DNA of 64,000 nucleotides from Leptolyngbya sp. FACHB-8 (GTDB taxonomy: Bacteria > Cyanobacteriota > Cyanobacteriia > Elainellales > Elainellaceae), in contig NZ_JACJOO010000015.1 in NCBI RefSeq assembly GCF_014695575.1, positions 62,001 through 126,000 on the forward strand. Reading direction: 5' to 3'. Below are positions 1-7,883 of this stretch, one piece after another. The first letter of the stretch is position 1. Each line of letters opens with the position of its first letter. A program made the translations under genes and the position numbers. The notes under the pieces are model-generated. The model saw only the letters and a list, made by a program, of their open reading frames with translations, did no database searches and was not told the DNA's origin.

Positions 1-338
1 AGCGGCGATTGGAGGGTAGTGACCAGGAGTAGGAAAACCAGGCCGAAAATAATCAATAGCGTCAGGGGAATGTACCCTTTGCCCAGAGATGGGTTTACCA
101 CATTCCACTGATAGCCGTTCCAGCGCCATACCCGCTTGTAGGGGTAGTTGGTGGACAGTTGCTCAATACTATGGCCGTTGTCTTGGACGACAAATATCTG
201 CTGACAGCGGTTACACCCAAAGGCTTCAGTCAGCGCAATTGGAGTCAGCTGACCCCGCCGCCGACAGGGACAGGGGTATTCTTCGTTGAGATCAATCTTC
301 TGAGGTTTTTGCGCTTGCACAGGCAGCCACTTCAGCAA
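1..338 (-). CDS. Zinc-ribbon membrane protein, 3' end cut by window
   Basis: The minus strand is open from 338 to the window edge, giving 112 codons. The product has a CPC...CNRC cysteine pattern (about residues 23-45) typical of a small zinc ribbon, then a Trp/Tyr-rich stretch (YPYKRVWRWNGYQWN), then a hydrophobic segment that reads as a transmembrane helix (IPLTLLIIFGLVFLLLVTTL). No ATG or GTG lies upstream in frame before a stop, so the start is taken as the TTG at 338 (TTG CTG AAG TGG). This looks like a conserved cyanobacterial protein of unknown function. Frame and domain layout are well supported; the start is not. Confidence 0.6.
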   Translation of the reverse strand, partial: MLKWLPVQAQKPQKIDLNEEYPCPCRRRGQLTPIALTEAFGCNRCQQIFVVQDNGHSIEQLSTNYPYKRVWRWNGYQWNVVNPSLGKGYIPLTLLIIFGLVFLLLVTTLQSP

Positions 339-519
339 ATAAGGGGTTAATAACGGATAGATGAAAACTATCGATGAAAAAACGAACGCGGTCAGCTTTA
401 AGTCAGTTCGATTCTAACGATTCCCATCGAAAGGCTCAAGGGGATAGAGAAAAACTGGACAAAGCCGTTACATTTATCCCTGGAGTTCACGCTCTCCTGC
501 TACCTCAACGAATTAAAAG

Positions 520-548
520 AAAAGGGATGAGCAAGGCTCATCCCTTTT
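520..548 (-). terminator. Terminator of the tRNA-Gly array
   Basis: A perfect 12-bp stem (AAAAGGGATGAG / CTCATCCCTTTT) with a 5-nt loop begins 6 nt after the last tRNA. On the minus strand it runs into TTTTCTTTT. This is a classical intrinsic terminator for the three tRNA genes. Confidence 0.85.
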
Positions 549-553
549 CCCTA

Positions 554-625
554 AGCGGGTAACGCGATTCGAACGCGCGACATTCACCTTGGCAAGGTGA
601 CGCTCTACCGCTGAGCTATACCCGC
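554..625 (-). tRNA. tRNA-Gly (GCC), copy 3
   Basis: The 72-nt sequence folds into a full cloverleaf. The acceptor stem is GCGGGTA/TACCCGC with discriminator T, the D arm is GCTC/GAGC, the anticodon arm is TCACC-TTGCCAA-GGTGA with anticodon GCC, and the T loop is TTCGAAT. The terminal CCA is not encoded. It is identical to the copies at 705 and 856. Confidence 0.96.
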
Positions 626-704
626 ATCTATTTCAACTTTCACCGGTAGGCTCCTGGAGATACAAATATGCTTGACACACTTGTAATCCCACTTTGGGGA
701 ACCA

Positions 705-776
705 AGCGGGTAACGCGATTCGAACGCGCGACATTCACCTTGGCAAGGTGACGCTCTACCGCTGAGCTATACCCGC
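705..776 (-). tRNA. tRNA-Gly (GCC), copy 2
   Basis: Identical 72-nt copy lying exactly 151 bp from each neighbouring copy. The cloverleaf and GCC anticodon are intact and no CCA is encoded. The spacers on either side are related but diverged, sharing TCCTGGAG, ATGC.TGACA and GGGGAACCAA. Confidence 0.96.
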
Positions 777-855
777 ATTTATTCTTTAGTTTTCAAGCGG
801 TTCCTGGAGTGAAAGATGCATGACATACATCTCTAACCCCGTTTTGGGGGAACCA

Positions 856-927
856 AGCGGGTAACGCGATTCGAACGCGCGACATTCACCTTGGCAAGGT
901 GACGCTCTACCGCTGAGCTATACCCGC
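856..927 (-). tRNA. tRNA-Gly (GCC), copy 1
   Basis: Identical 72-nt copy and the first of the array in transcription order. The promoter should lie between here and the 3' end of ribH at 981, a gap of only 53 bp, so read-through from ribH is also possible. Confidence 0.96.
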
Positions 928-980
928 AAACTTCAGCTTTACTATCCTCCCAAACTGACCGTGCACTTGTCAAGGTTTTT

Positions 981-1541
981 TTAAGGAGAATCGGGGGCGA
1001 CAGCACTCTTCAAACTCGCAACAGGGTTGCTAGATGCGGCGATCGCAGGGTCATACCCAGGAAGCGAGCGCATCTGTCGCATCAGGCTAGCCATTTCTAG
1101 AGCATTCATGGCGTAATCCCAACCCTTATTGCTCTTGATGCCAGCCCGTTCCAAAGCCTGCTGCATTGTATCGGTCGTTAGAACGCCAAACACGACGGGT
1201 ACACCTGTCTGAAAGGAGGCTGCTGCGATACCTTTAGAAACTTCGGCCGCCACAAAATCAAAGTGGGGCGTTTGTCCTTTAATCACAGCACCCAGGCAGA
1301 TGATGGCATCATAACGAGCGCTCAGAGCCAGCTGCCGGGCCACTAGCGGAATTTCGAAACATCCAGGCACCCAGGCATAATCGACCTGTTGTCCCTGGGG
1401 ATCAGGGTCAACTCCATGTCGTTTCAGGCAGTCCTGACAACCCTCCAGCAATTTGTTGGTGATCAGGTCATTAAAACGACCAATGACCATCGCGAACCGC
1501 AGAGGCTCAGTCGAGGAAAAATTACCTTCAAAAACCGCCAT
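981..1541 (-). CDS. ribH: 6,7-dimethyl-8-ribityllumazine synthase
   Basis: Catalyses the penultimate step of riboflavin synthesis, joining 5-amino-6-ribitylaminouracil to 3,4-dihydroxy-2-butanone 4-phosphate; the family forms cytosolic icosahedral or pentameric assemblies. The 186-aa product shows the family blocks [14 protein letters not shown] near the N-terminus, [15 protein letters not shown] (about 58-72) and the catalytic block [14 protein letters not shown] with its histidine (about 85-98). A C-terminal tail of about 25 residues exceeds the usual length of roughly 155 and is low in conserved features. The start is supported by GGAGGAG ten bases upstream. psbZ lies upstream on the same strand. 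Confidence 0.95.
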   Translation of the reverse strand: MAVFEGNFSSTEPLRFAMVIGRFNDLITNKLLEGCQDCLKRHGVDPDPQGQQVDYAWVPGCFEIPLVARQLALSARYDAIICLGAVIKGQTPHFDFVAAEVSKGIAAASFQTGVPVVFGVLTTDTMQQALERAGIKSNKGWDYAMNALEMASLMRQMRSLPGYDPAIAASSNPVASLKSAVAPDSP

Positions 1542-1641
1542 GAATCGTTACTCCTCCAGAAACATAGTTGTTTCTTGTGACACTCAGTGAAACTGCACTG
1601 CGGCTCCACTTGGTGGGAGGCTCACACGCAGGGTCGCAAGC

Positions 1642-1694
1642 TTGGCAGAGAAAGGGTTGGAAGCCTAGTCAGGAATTTAACCCTTCCCTGCCAA
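1642..1694 (-). terminator. Hairpin downstream of psbZ
   Basis: Arms TTGGCAGAGAAAGGGTT and AACCCTTCCCTGCCAA pair almost completely around a 20-nt loop, 14 bp after the psbZ stop. No long T-run follows, so it may stabilise the mRNA 3' end or terminate weakly. Confidence 0.6.
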
Positions 1695-1707
1695 ACTGGG
1701 CCGATGA

Positions 1708-1899
1708 TTACACTACCAGATAATTCAACGCGCCCACTAGCAACACCAGCACCACCCAAATTCCAGAGCCAAGATAAAGCAAGCGCTTGGATTGTTCCCA
1801 GTTCCGGGGGCTGGCATAGGCCACTGGCACACCCACGATCATAATGAAGGACATGGCAACCAGTGCCGCCAAGGCAAGTTGAAACAGGATTGTAAACAT
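1708..1899 (-). CDS. psbZ: Photosystem II protein PsbZ (Ycf9)
   Basis: A 63-aa thylakoid protein with two transmembrane helices (residues 1-25 and about 40-61) joined by a short polar loop containing [18 protein letters not shown], which is characteristic of PsbZ. The family sits at the periphery of the photosystem II core near CP43 and affects antenna association. Length matches the family (about 62). The start has GGGAG upstream. It is monocistronic or co-transcribed with ribH; a hairpin follows its stop. Confidence 0.95.
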   Translation of the reverse strand: MFTILFQLALAALVAMSFIMIVGVPVAYASPRNWEQSKRLLYLGSGIWVVLVLLVGALNYLVV

Positions 1900-2223
1900 C
1901 AGCGGTTCTCCCAGCAGTTTCCCAACAAAGCAAATTTAGTCGGATCCGAATAGAGGCAAAGCCTATCTCTGCTCACCGTCCATCGCTCCACTAGTTAAGC
2001 TATCAAAAAACTGGCCTCTATACTCACATTCATTTTCGTTAAATAGATTGTCCCCAGTAAACGCAGCTAAGGCATGAGGGTTCCCCTGAGTGGAACCTCT
2101 ATTTTGGCCATGATGGTGGGGGCATTTTTACGATGGGTAAAACAGGCTCCAAAAATGCAGCCGTTAGGGTGAGCTTGCGTAAATTCGGGCTACGTTAAGG
2201 AGATTTCCAGTAATGAAATTACC
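1900..2223. other. Spacer upstream of psbZ
   Basis: No gene seen. It must hold the minus-strand psbZ promoter. A weak hairpin (GCATTTTT...AAAAATGC, about 2122-2158) is present. Confidence 0.4.
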
Positions 2224-2276
2224 CCCAGAATGTTGGTGCTTTGCCCGCTTCGCGGGCAAAGCACCAACATTCTGGG
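2224..2276. repeat. Perfect 25-bp-stem palindrome with imperfect outer inverted ends
   Basis: Two 25-bp arms (CCCAGAATGTTGGTGCTTTG...) pair without mismatch around a TTC loop. Outside them, GTTAAGGAGATTTC (2194-2207) and GAAACCTCCTAAC (2291-2303) form an imperfect inverted pair. The layout, hairpin inside inverted ends, resembles the other palindromic elements of this window, but no second copy was seen. Confidence 0.7.
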
Positions 2277-2372
2277 TAAATTCTTATGCAGAAACCTCCT
2301 AACTTAAAGGGTCAGGTATTGAAGAAAGGAGATGGGCAGCACAGCGTGGCGTCCATCTGCTGAAGAATGCAA

Positions 2373-2508
2373 TTGAATAACCTCAGTTCGGGTTAAGGAC
2401 GTTTTCGAGTGCCGCGCGTTGCGCGGCACTCGAAAACGCTCATTTTGGCGTGCGCAAAGCGCACGCCAAAATGAGCACTTCAGCTTATCCCGAACTGAGG
2501 TTGAATAA
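2373..2508. repeat. Palindromic element family A, copy A1, with 8-bp direct repeats
   Basis: The element (2381-2500, 120 bp) starts CCTCAGTTCGGG and ends CCCGAACTGAGG. Inside are two hairpins in series: one built on TTTTCGAGTGCCGCGCG (about 2401-2437) and one on CATTTTGGCGTGCGC (about 2439-2475). TTGAATAA flanks it on both sides (2373-2380 and 2501-2508), as expected for a target-site duplication. It contains no ORF of its own. Related copies are at 11516, 17921, 50264 and 56601. Confidence 0.85.
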
Positions 2509-2791
2509 GAGCCGGATTTTTTGTGGAAGGTGTGGCTAAACTGCACCCCTACAGAGAATTTTGGTTCTGATTCGGTATGAGATTCTCAGGAAAATGAATA
2601 CAGCTCTAACAATAGTGGGTTTTACCGGGTCGAAGAAGAAAGGTACCCTGGGGGCAATTCTCCCGTGAAAGAAGGCTTGGATTTTTGTTGCGATCGCCCC
2701 CGCAATCCTGGACAGAGTTTAGGGTGTGGGACATGGGAGCGCGATCGCCCGGGCCTAGGTCGGTTCTAAAACTTGCTGTAGATCTGGATAT

Positions 2792-5548
2792 ATGGATCTG
2801 ATTCTGTGCCACACGACCGCTGACTTTGACACCCTGGGGGCTGCTGTGGGCCTGTCCCGCCTGCGACCAGGGGCACGTATTGTGCTGACTGGGGGCTCCC
2901 ATCCGGGAGTAAAAAACTTTTTGGCGCTGCACCGGGATGAATATCCCTTGATTGAGCGGCGGGCCGTGAATCCGGATCAGATTCATTCCATCACGGTGGT
3001 GGATACCCAGTGGGGTGAACGCCTGGGTGTCGCCGCTGAGTGGCTGCAACTGCCCGATGTGCCCATCACCCTCTATGATCACCACTTGGAAGAGCCAGGA
3101 GATATTGTTGCTGCCGAGTCTTGCGTAGATACGGTGGGAGCCACGACCACGCTTGTGGTGGAGGAATTGCGTCAGGCTGAGCTAACGATCACACCGATTG
3201 AAGCAACCGTCATGGCTCTGGGGATCCATGTAGACACGGGCTCCCTGACCTATGACCACACAACGGTTCGGGATGCAGCTGCTCTGACCTGGTTGATGGA
3301 ACAAGGCGCAAACCTGCGAGCCATCGCTGAGTACGTAGAACCGGGATTGCCGCTGGATATGCAGGACATCCTCAGCACTGTGCTGGAGGATCTGCAAAGT
3401 GAAACGATTCACGGCTTTACCCTGTCTTATGTCATGTTGTCGTTGTCGGAGTTCGTCCCTGGTCTATCGAGCTTGGCCAGCTATGTTGCGAACCTGACAG
3501 AGAGCGATGTGCTGCTGTTGGGCGCGCGATATGGGCGAATGGAGAATGGTGAGGAACGGATGACGGTAATCGGGCGATCGCGCGGTTCTGCCCTGAACCC
3601 TGACATCAACCTTCACGACCTGTTCAGCCCTCTGGGAGGCGGAGGGCATCCAAGAGCGGCCTCGCTGACCTTGCGCACGGTTAATCCTGGCGAAATCTTG
3701 AGCCAACTGATCAAAGGCGTACGGGAGCAGGTTCCCCACCCCCCGACGGCACGTGAATTGATGTCGTCTCCGGTGCGCACAATTCGTCCCGACACCACTA
3801 TTGAAGAAGCTCAGCGGATTTTGCTACGTTACGGGCACTCAGGTCTGTCTGTGGTGGATGCCCACGGTGAGTTGTTGGGAATTATTTCCCGGCGGGATCT
3901 GGATATTGCTCTGCATCATGGTTTTAGCCATGCGCCTGTCAAAGGCTACATGACCAGTAATCTGAAGACGATTACCCCCGACACGACGCTGCCCGAGATT
4001 GAGTCTCTGATGGTGACCTATGACATTGGACGATTTCCAGTATTAGAGCAGGGGGAACTGGTTGGGATTGTGACCCGCACGGATGTGCTGCGGCAGTTGC
4101 ATCAGGAACTCTCCGATCGAGAGCCGGGGAATTGGACGAGTGCCCCAGCAGATTGCCCTATGCCAGTGGTGATGTGGGGGATGGTGCGCGATCGCCTCAA
4201 CCCAAATCTCTGGATGGTGTTGATGAAGGCAGCCCAACTGGCCGAGCAGCGAGGCTGGCAGCTGTATCTGGTGGGTGGTTCCGTCCGCGACTTGCTGTTG
4301 ATGGATCAAGAACGCATCAACGCTAGTCAACCCCTACTCTTCGACGACATTGATCTGGTCGTGGATGGGTTCCATCGTTCTGCCGATCAGGCTGCAGGCG
4401 TGGAATTGGCTCGGGCACTTCAAGAGTTTTACCCCAATGCAAAACTTCAGGTGCACGGGAAATTTCAGACGGCTGCCCTGCTTTGGCATCAAGACCCCGA
4501 GCTAGATTCCCTGTGGGTAGACATTGCCACAGCCCGCACAGAATTTTACCCTTACCCAGCCGCTAACCCGGAAGTGGAAGCCAGCTCAATTCGTCAGGAT
4601 TTGTACCGTCGCGACTTCACCATCAATGCTTTAGCAGTCAGGCTAACGACTCCCCGACGAGGCGAATTGCTGGATTATTTTGGTGGGGTGCTCGATCTAC
4701 GGGAACGGCGCATTCGGGTGCTTCATGCCAACAGCTTTATTGAAGATCCAACCCGGATTTATCGGGCTGTGCGCTTCGCCGTGCGGCTGGGCTTTTCTCT
4801 GGAGCCTCAGACAGAGAGCTATATTCACCATGCGATCGCCAGCGGTATCTATCGGCGCATTCAGGCTGAAATGGAGCATACCCCTGCCCTGCAAACCCGG
4901 CTCAAACGGGAACTGAAGCTGGTGCTGGAGGCTCCTTACTGGCGGGCTGCTTTGCGATCTTTAGCGGATTTAGACGCATTGCGTTGCCTGCATGACAGTC
5001 TTCAAATGACCCCTGATCTGTGGCGACAACTGCGACGGGCTGAGCGCTGGCTCAAACGGTTTGCCAGCCCTGAATTTCCAGACCCAGAAATTGCTGAACA
5101 CTGGCAGGTATTACTCGAAATTCTCATTGCTGCTCTGGAGTCGGCTGATCGGGCTATGGTCGCTGAAGGACTGCAACTTCCTACTGATAGTATTGAACGT
5201 CTGCGCAGCTTAGCTGACACAGAAGCTACGATTACCCAGGCTTTGCCGGAGTGCGATCGCCCCAGCCAAATCTTCCATACGCTCAGCCCCTACGACGCCC
5301 ATTCATTAGTGTTGGTGGCAGCCCGAAGCAGCCGTAGCATCCGGCAAACCCTCTGGCACTATCTGGTCGAGTGGCTACCGATGAAGCCTCTTTTGGATGG
5401 TAATGACTTGAAGCGTATGGGATATAAGCCCGGAAAGGACTTCAAAACCATTCTCGATACTGTGCGAGAGGCGGCTTTAGATGGGGCGATCGCCACTACA
5501 GATGAGGCTGAGGTATTGGTGCGATCGCGTTTTCCTCAAGAAAAGTGA
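2792..5548 (+). CDS. DHH / CBS-pair / tRNA nucleotidyltransferase fusion
   Basis: A 918-aa three-part protein. Residues 1-310 are a DHH-type phosphoesterase (HTTADFDTLGAAVGLSRL, VVDTQ, DHHLEE, then GGGGHPRAASLTL of the DHHA1 part). About 320-440 hold two CBS motifs, which usually bind adenine nucleotides. About 470-918 are a class II nucleotidyltransferase head (LVGGSVRDLLL, then DDIDLVVDG with the metal-binding aspartates) with RRDFTINALA and the RNA-binding neck (DPTRIYRAVRFAVRLGF). Established work on Synechocystis and Aquifex shows that CCA addition can be split between separate CC-adding and A-adding enzymes; which activity this protein has cannot be read from the sequence. The tRNAs of this window lack encoded CCA. 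It stands alone, with hairpins downstream. Confidence 0.9.
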   Translation: MDLILCHTTADFDTLGAAVGLSRLRPGARIVLTGGSHPGVKNFLALHRDEYPLIERRAVNPDQIHSITVVDTQWGERLGVAAEWLQLPDVPITLYDHHLEEPGDIVAAESCVDTVGATTTLVVEELRQAELTITPIEATVMALGIHVDTGSLTYDHTTVRDAAALTWLMEQGANLRAIAEYVEPGLPLDMQDILSTVLEDLQSETIHGFTLSYVMLSLSEFVPGLSSLASYVANLTESDVLLLGARYGRMENGEERMTVIGRSRGSALNPDINLHDLFSPLGGGGHPRAASLTLRTVNPGEILSQLIKGVREQVPHPPTARELMSSPVRTIRPDTTIEEAQRILLRYGHSGLSVVDAHGELLGIISRRDLDIALHHGFSHAPVKGYMTSNLKTITPDTTLPEIESLMVTYDIGRFPVLEQGELVGIVTRTDVLRQLHQELSDREPGNWTSAPADCPMPVVMWGMVRDRLNPNLWMVLMKAAQLAEQRGWQLYLVGGSVRDLLLMDQERINASQPLLFDDIDLVVDGFHRSADQAAGVELARALQEFYPNAKLQVHGKFQTAALLWHQDPELDSLWVDIATARTEFYPYPAANPEVEASSIRQDLYRRDFTINALAVRLTTPRRGELLDYFGGVLDLRERRIRVLHANSFIEDPTRIYRAVRFAVRLGFSLEPQTESYIHHAIASGIYRRIQAEMEHTPALQTRLKRELKLVLEAPYWRAALRSLADLDALRCLHDSLQMTPDLWRQLRRAERWLKRFASPEFPDPEIAEHWQVLLEILIAALESADRAMVAEGLQLPTDSIERLRSLADTEATITQALPECDRPSQIFHTLSPYDAHSLVLVAARSSRSIRQTLWHYLVEWLPMKPLLDGNDLKRMGYKPGKDFKTILDTVREAALDGAIATTDEAEVLVRSRFPQEK

Positions 5549-5573
5549 GGCAAGGACCTGATGTTGAGAAAAA

Positions 5574-5640
5574 AGGCATGTGATTGGAGGTTATGGAAGG
5601 GGCGCTTCGTGTTTCCTCCACGACACCCAATCACATGCCT
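5574..5640. repeat. Compound hairpin after the nucleotidyltransferase gene
   Basis: AGGCATGTGATTGG and CCAATCACATGCCT form a perfect 14-bp outer stem, and GGAGG/CCTCC pair further in. It lies 26 bp after the stop codon at 5548 and probably acts as the 3' end of that transcript, though a T-run is lacking. Confidence 0.6.
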
Positions 5641-5684
5641 AGAACATCGCTGGGCAAGATAGATGGAATCTTCAGAGCTTACGT

Positions 5685-5726
5685 ATTCTTGTTGTGTGTA
5701 GTGTGCGAAACACATACAACAAGAAT
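5685..5726. repeat. Hairpin in long spacer
   Basis: ATTCTTGTTGT and ACAACAAGAAT pair perfectly and continue inward through TGT/ACA and TGTG/CACA around a small loop. No other copy was seen in the window. Confidence 0.6.
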
Positions 5727-5995
5727 GAACTAAACATGATGAGTTTGTGTGAGTCCTACTATCTATAACGTTTCTAAAGTTCTGAGTCTTATTTCCTCAA
5801 CCCTTACTCTGATCTAGGTTTACTGAAGCCCCTGCTTTTGTATGAGCTTTGTCCATGTAAAAAGACTTTAGAAAACCTGATTGAATCAATAACGTTCTAA
5901 TGTAGAGCGCATCTTCATATTAAAAGATATGAGAGCCAAAATGATTGTTTTGAAAGGCTGCATCCTACTCAACTTGTCAAAACAATTTATCCTAA

Positions 5996-6093
5996 CTAGT
6001 AGGCTGCGGCCTAAGTTTGCAACCTATGTTTTTGTGTAGGGTGCGAAGCACCCTACACAAAAACATAGGTGATGGATTTCCGCCTCAGCGTAC
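5996..6093 (-). repeat. Palindromic element family B, copy B1
   Basis: A 98-bp element in reverse orientation. On the minus strand it runs from GTACGCTGAGGC to GGCCGCAGCCTACTAG, with a central hairpin of perfect 21-bp arms beginning CCTATGTTTTTGTG (6023-6068) and a GCGAAGC centre. It has the same length as the copies at 10598 and 63491. Short ORFs over it are artefacts of the palindrome. Confidence 0.85.
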
Positions 6094-6547
6094 ATAGGTC
6101 TATTTAGATCTATATTCAGTAGGGTTGTGCGAATGTTTCTATTGTTTTGATAGAAAAGCTTCATAAACCCTGTGGATGAAGCGCTCTGATCGGAAGAGAA
6201 AGGAAAAGATTTTGCTGCCAAAACTCCTTATGAAAGGAGTAGATTTATGGGTTCCCTAAAACACAATTTTTATAACCTTGGAGTGTACAAGATTCAATTT
6301 TTCCAGAGCTTTATGGGATGAAATGCTGAATAGCATTTTGAGGCAAAGCATCTAGCGGATAAGCTCGCTTTCTTAACAGTTTTTTACCTCTGATTATAAG
6401 TTTTCTAGAGCCTAACCCTATAGTTTTATAGCTTCATATCAATAAGTAAGCATTTGGAAAACAGACTGATCCATCTATTGAGCGATGAAGAATTAAAGGC
6501 TTTTTTGAAGAATGGGAGTTGTTGATGCCAAGAGGTAGAAGAACATT
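6094..6547. other. AT-rich spacer before the PRC-barrel gene
   Basis: No gene or clear repeat seen. The A/T richness against its neighbours suits a promoter and 5' leader for the gene at 6548. Confidence 0.4.
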
Positions 6548-7528
6548 ATGGCTCTCTACAGACTTAAAGAATATTATCCCAACTACAGTGAATCTACTGG
6601 GGATAACAGGCTGGATAAAATCGATTCCTTCTCTGTTTACACTGAACCCGGTCAAGAGAAAGTTGGGTCAGTTAAAGATTTGTTAGTCGATGAGTCCGGT
6701 CGTTTTCGATATGTTGTAGTTGACACTGGTCCTTGGATCTTCGGCAAAACTGTTTTGCTGCCCATTGGTCTTGCCAATTTTGATTACAACAATGAGCGTA
6801 TTTACGTTAATGGTTTGTCTAAAGAACAGGTAGAAAACCTGCCTGAATACAAAGACTACAAGAGCATTGACGAAAAATACGAAACCAATGTTCGGAACCA
6901 GTACCAGCCGATAGCATCTCAGCGTTCCAGTCGGCAGTTTATCAGCCGTCAAGACATGCCCATGCAGCCTCTAGAGGATCAATCTGCTACTCTGGGCAGC
7001 TCCAGTACTGCAATGCAAGGGCTGGAACAGCAGCGTAATACAAACGTGAATGCTGGCGCTAACGTAAATGCCGGTGCTAACGTAAATGCTAAGGCATACG
7101 ATTACGATCGTGAACCTGGCTTCTATGGTCTGAGCGAAGAAGACAACCATGGTCCGCTGCGGTTGTACGAAGAGCGCTTGATCACCCACCGCAATCGGTT
7201 TAAGGCTGGGGAAGTTAGCCTCGGTAAGCACGTTGAAACCAAAGCCGTGCAAACTGATGTTCCTGTTGAGCGGGAGCGCGTTGTAATTGAGCGCCGTGAC
7301 GTGGGCTCTCAACCCGTTGCTGCTGCTGATGTAGACTTCCGTGATCAGGAAATTGCTCGCGTTGACGTATACGGTGAAGAAGTCAACGTTGAAAAGCAAG
7401 CTGTCGTACGGGAAGAAGTATCGCTCCGTAAGGAAAAAGAGCAGGATACCGTTCACGTACAGGATCAGGTTCGCCGCGAAGAACTGGATGTGGATACCCA
7501 CGGTAATCCCGATATCCTGCGCCAGTAG
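6548..7528 (+). CDS. PRC-barrel and DUF2382 protein
   Basis: A soluble 326-aa protein. Residues about 20-105 form a PRC barrel (VGSVKDLLVDESGRFRYVVVDTG, then TVLLPIGLANFD). About 115-190 are a polar linker with a short tandem repeat (NVNAGA three times). About 200-310 are a DUF2382 domain (LRLYEERLITHRNRFKAGEV, then repeated charged segments with VPVERERVVIERR). These two domains commonly occur together in bacterial stress-associated proteins; no catalytic residues are apparent. The next gene also carries DUF2382, so the two form a pair. The ATG at 6548 gives the full barrel; its ribosome site is weak. Confidence 0.85.
   Translation: MALYRLKEYYPNYSESTGDNRLDKIDSFSVYTEPGQEKVGSVKDLLVDESGRFRYVVVDTGPWIFGKTVLLPIGLANFDYNNERIYVNGLSKEQVENLPEYKDYKSIDEKYETNVRNQYQPIASQRSSRQFISRQDMPMQPLEDQSATLGSSSTAMQGLEQQRNTNVNAGANVNAGANVNAKAYDYDREPGFYGLSEEDNHGPLRLYEERLITHRNRFKAGEVSLGKHVETKAVQTDVPVERERVVIERRDVGSQPVAAADVDFRDQEIARVDVYGEEVNVEKQAVVREEVSLRKEKEQDTVHVQDQVRREELDVDTHGNPDILRQ
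7043..7096 (+). repeat. 18-bp tandem repeat inside the PRC-barrel gene
   Basis: Three 18-bp units of the type AACGTAAATGCCGGTGCT lie in a row; the third is diverged at its 3' end. They keep frame and encode N-V-N-A-G-A units in the interdomain linker. Unit number may vary between strains. Confidence 0.8.
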
Positions 7529-7538
7529 GATGCTGACT

Positions 7539-7605
7539 CTTAAGGGTTTGATTACTAACCCTTAAGAAAGTAAATTTTCTGAGGGGGTTAACCCCCTCAG
7601 AAAAT
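7539..7605. terminator. Two tandem hairpins after the PRC-barrel gene
   Basis: First hairpin: CTTAAGGGTT/AACCCTTAAG (7539-7566). Second: a loopless perfect 32-bp palindrome centred on GGTTAACC (7574-7605). They begin 10 bp after the stop codon and are likely the transcript end. Confidence 0.65.
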
Positions 7606-7883
7606 AACAAGATTTGAAGCATTTTTTCATGCATCTCATGCATGGAGGTTGTTTACGTTCCAGGGCTTTTCAAATCTCATTTAGATAAGTCGTTGGAGAA
7701 GACAATTTTCATGCATAACTTACATGAAGAATTGGTTTCCTCCCAGTTAAAGAATATGCAACTTCTCTAGATTAAAACCGTTTCTGTTTACTGAATTTGG
7801 CGTTTTTCGTCGCGTTCAATAGGTGGAAATGTGTAAGTTCTAAATTGTTTTTAGATGGGCGATCGCAGCTACAAGGAGGAACT

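Noticed and set aside
554-927. The 151-bp tRNA array as a CRISPR-like repeat
   Set aside because: The repeated parts are complete tRNA cloverleaves and the spacers are related to each other, so it is a tRNA gene duplication.
2373-2508. Family A as an insertion sequence
   Set aside because: At 120 bp it is too short to encode a transposase and holds no ORF of its own; it can only be a non-autonomous element.
2304-2546. 80-codon minus-strand frame
   Set aside because: It runs through the family A palindrome; its mirror occurs at copy A3 (50203-50412). Stems free of stop codons produce such frames.
6024-6221. 65-codon minus-strand frame
   Set aside because: Starts in AT-rich spacer, ends in the family B hairpin, has no ribosome site and no protein-like features.
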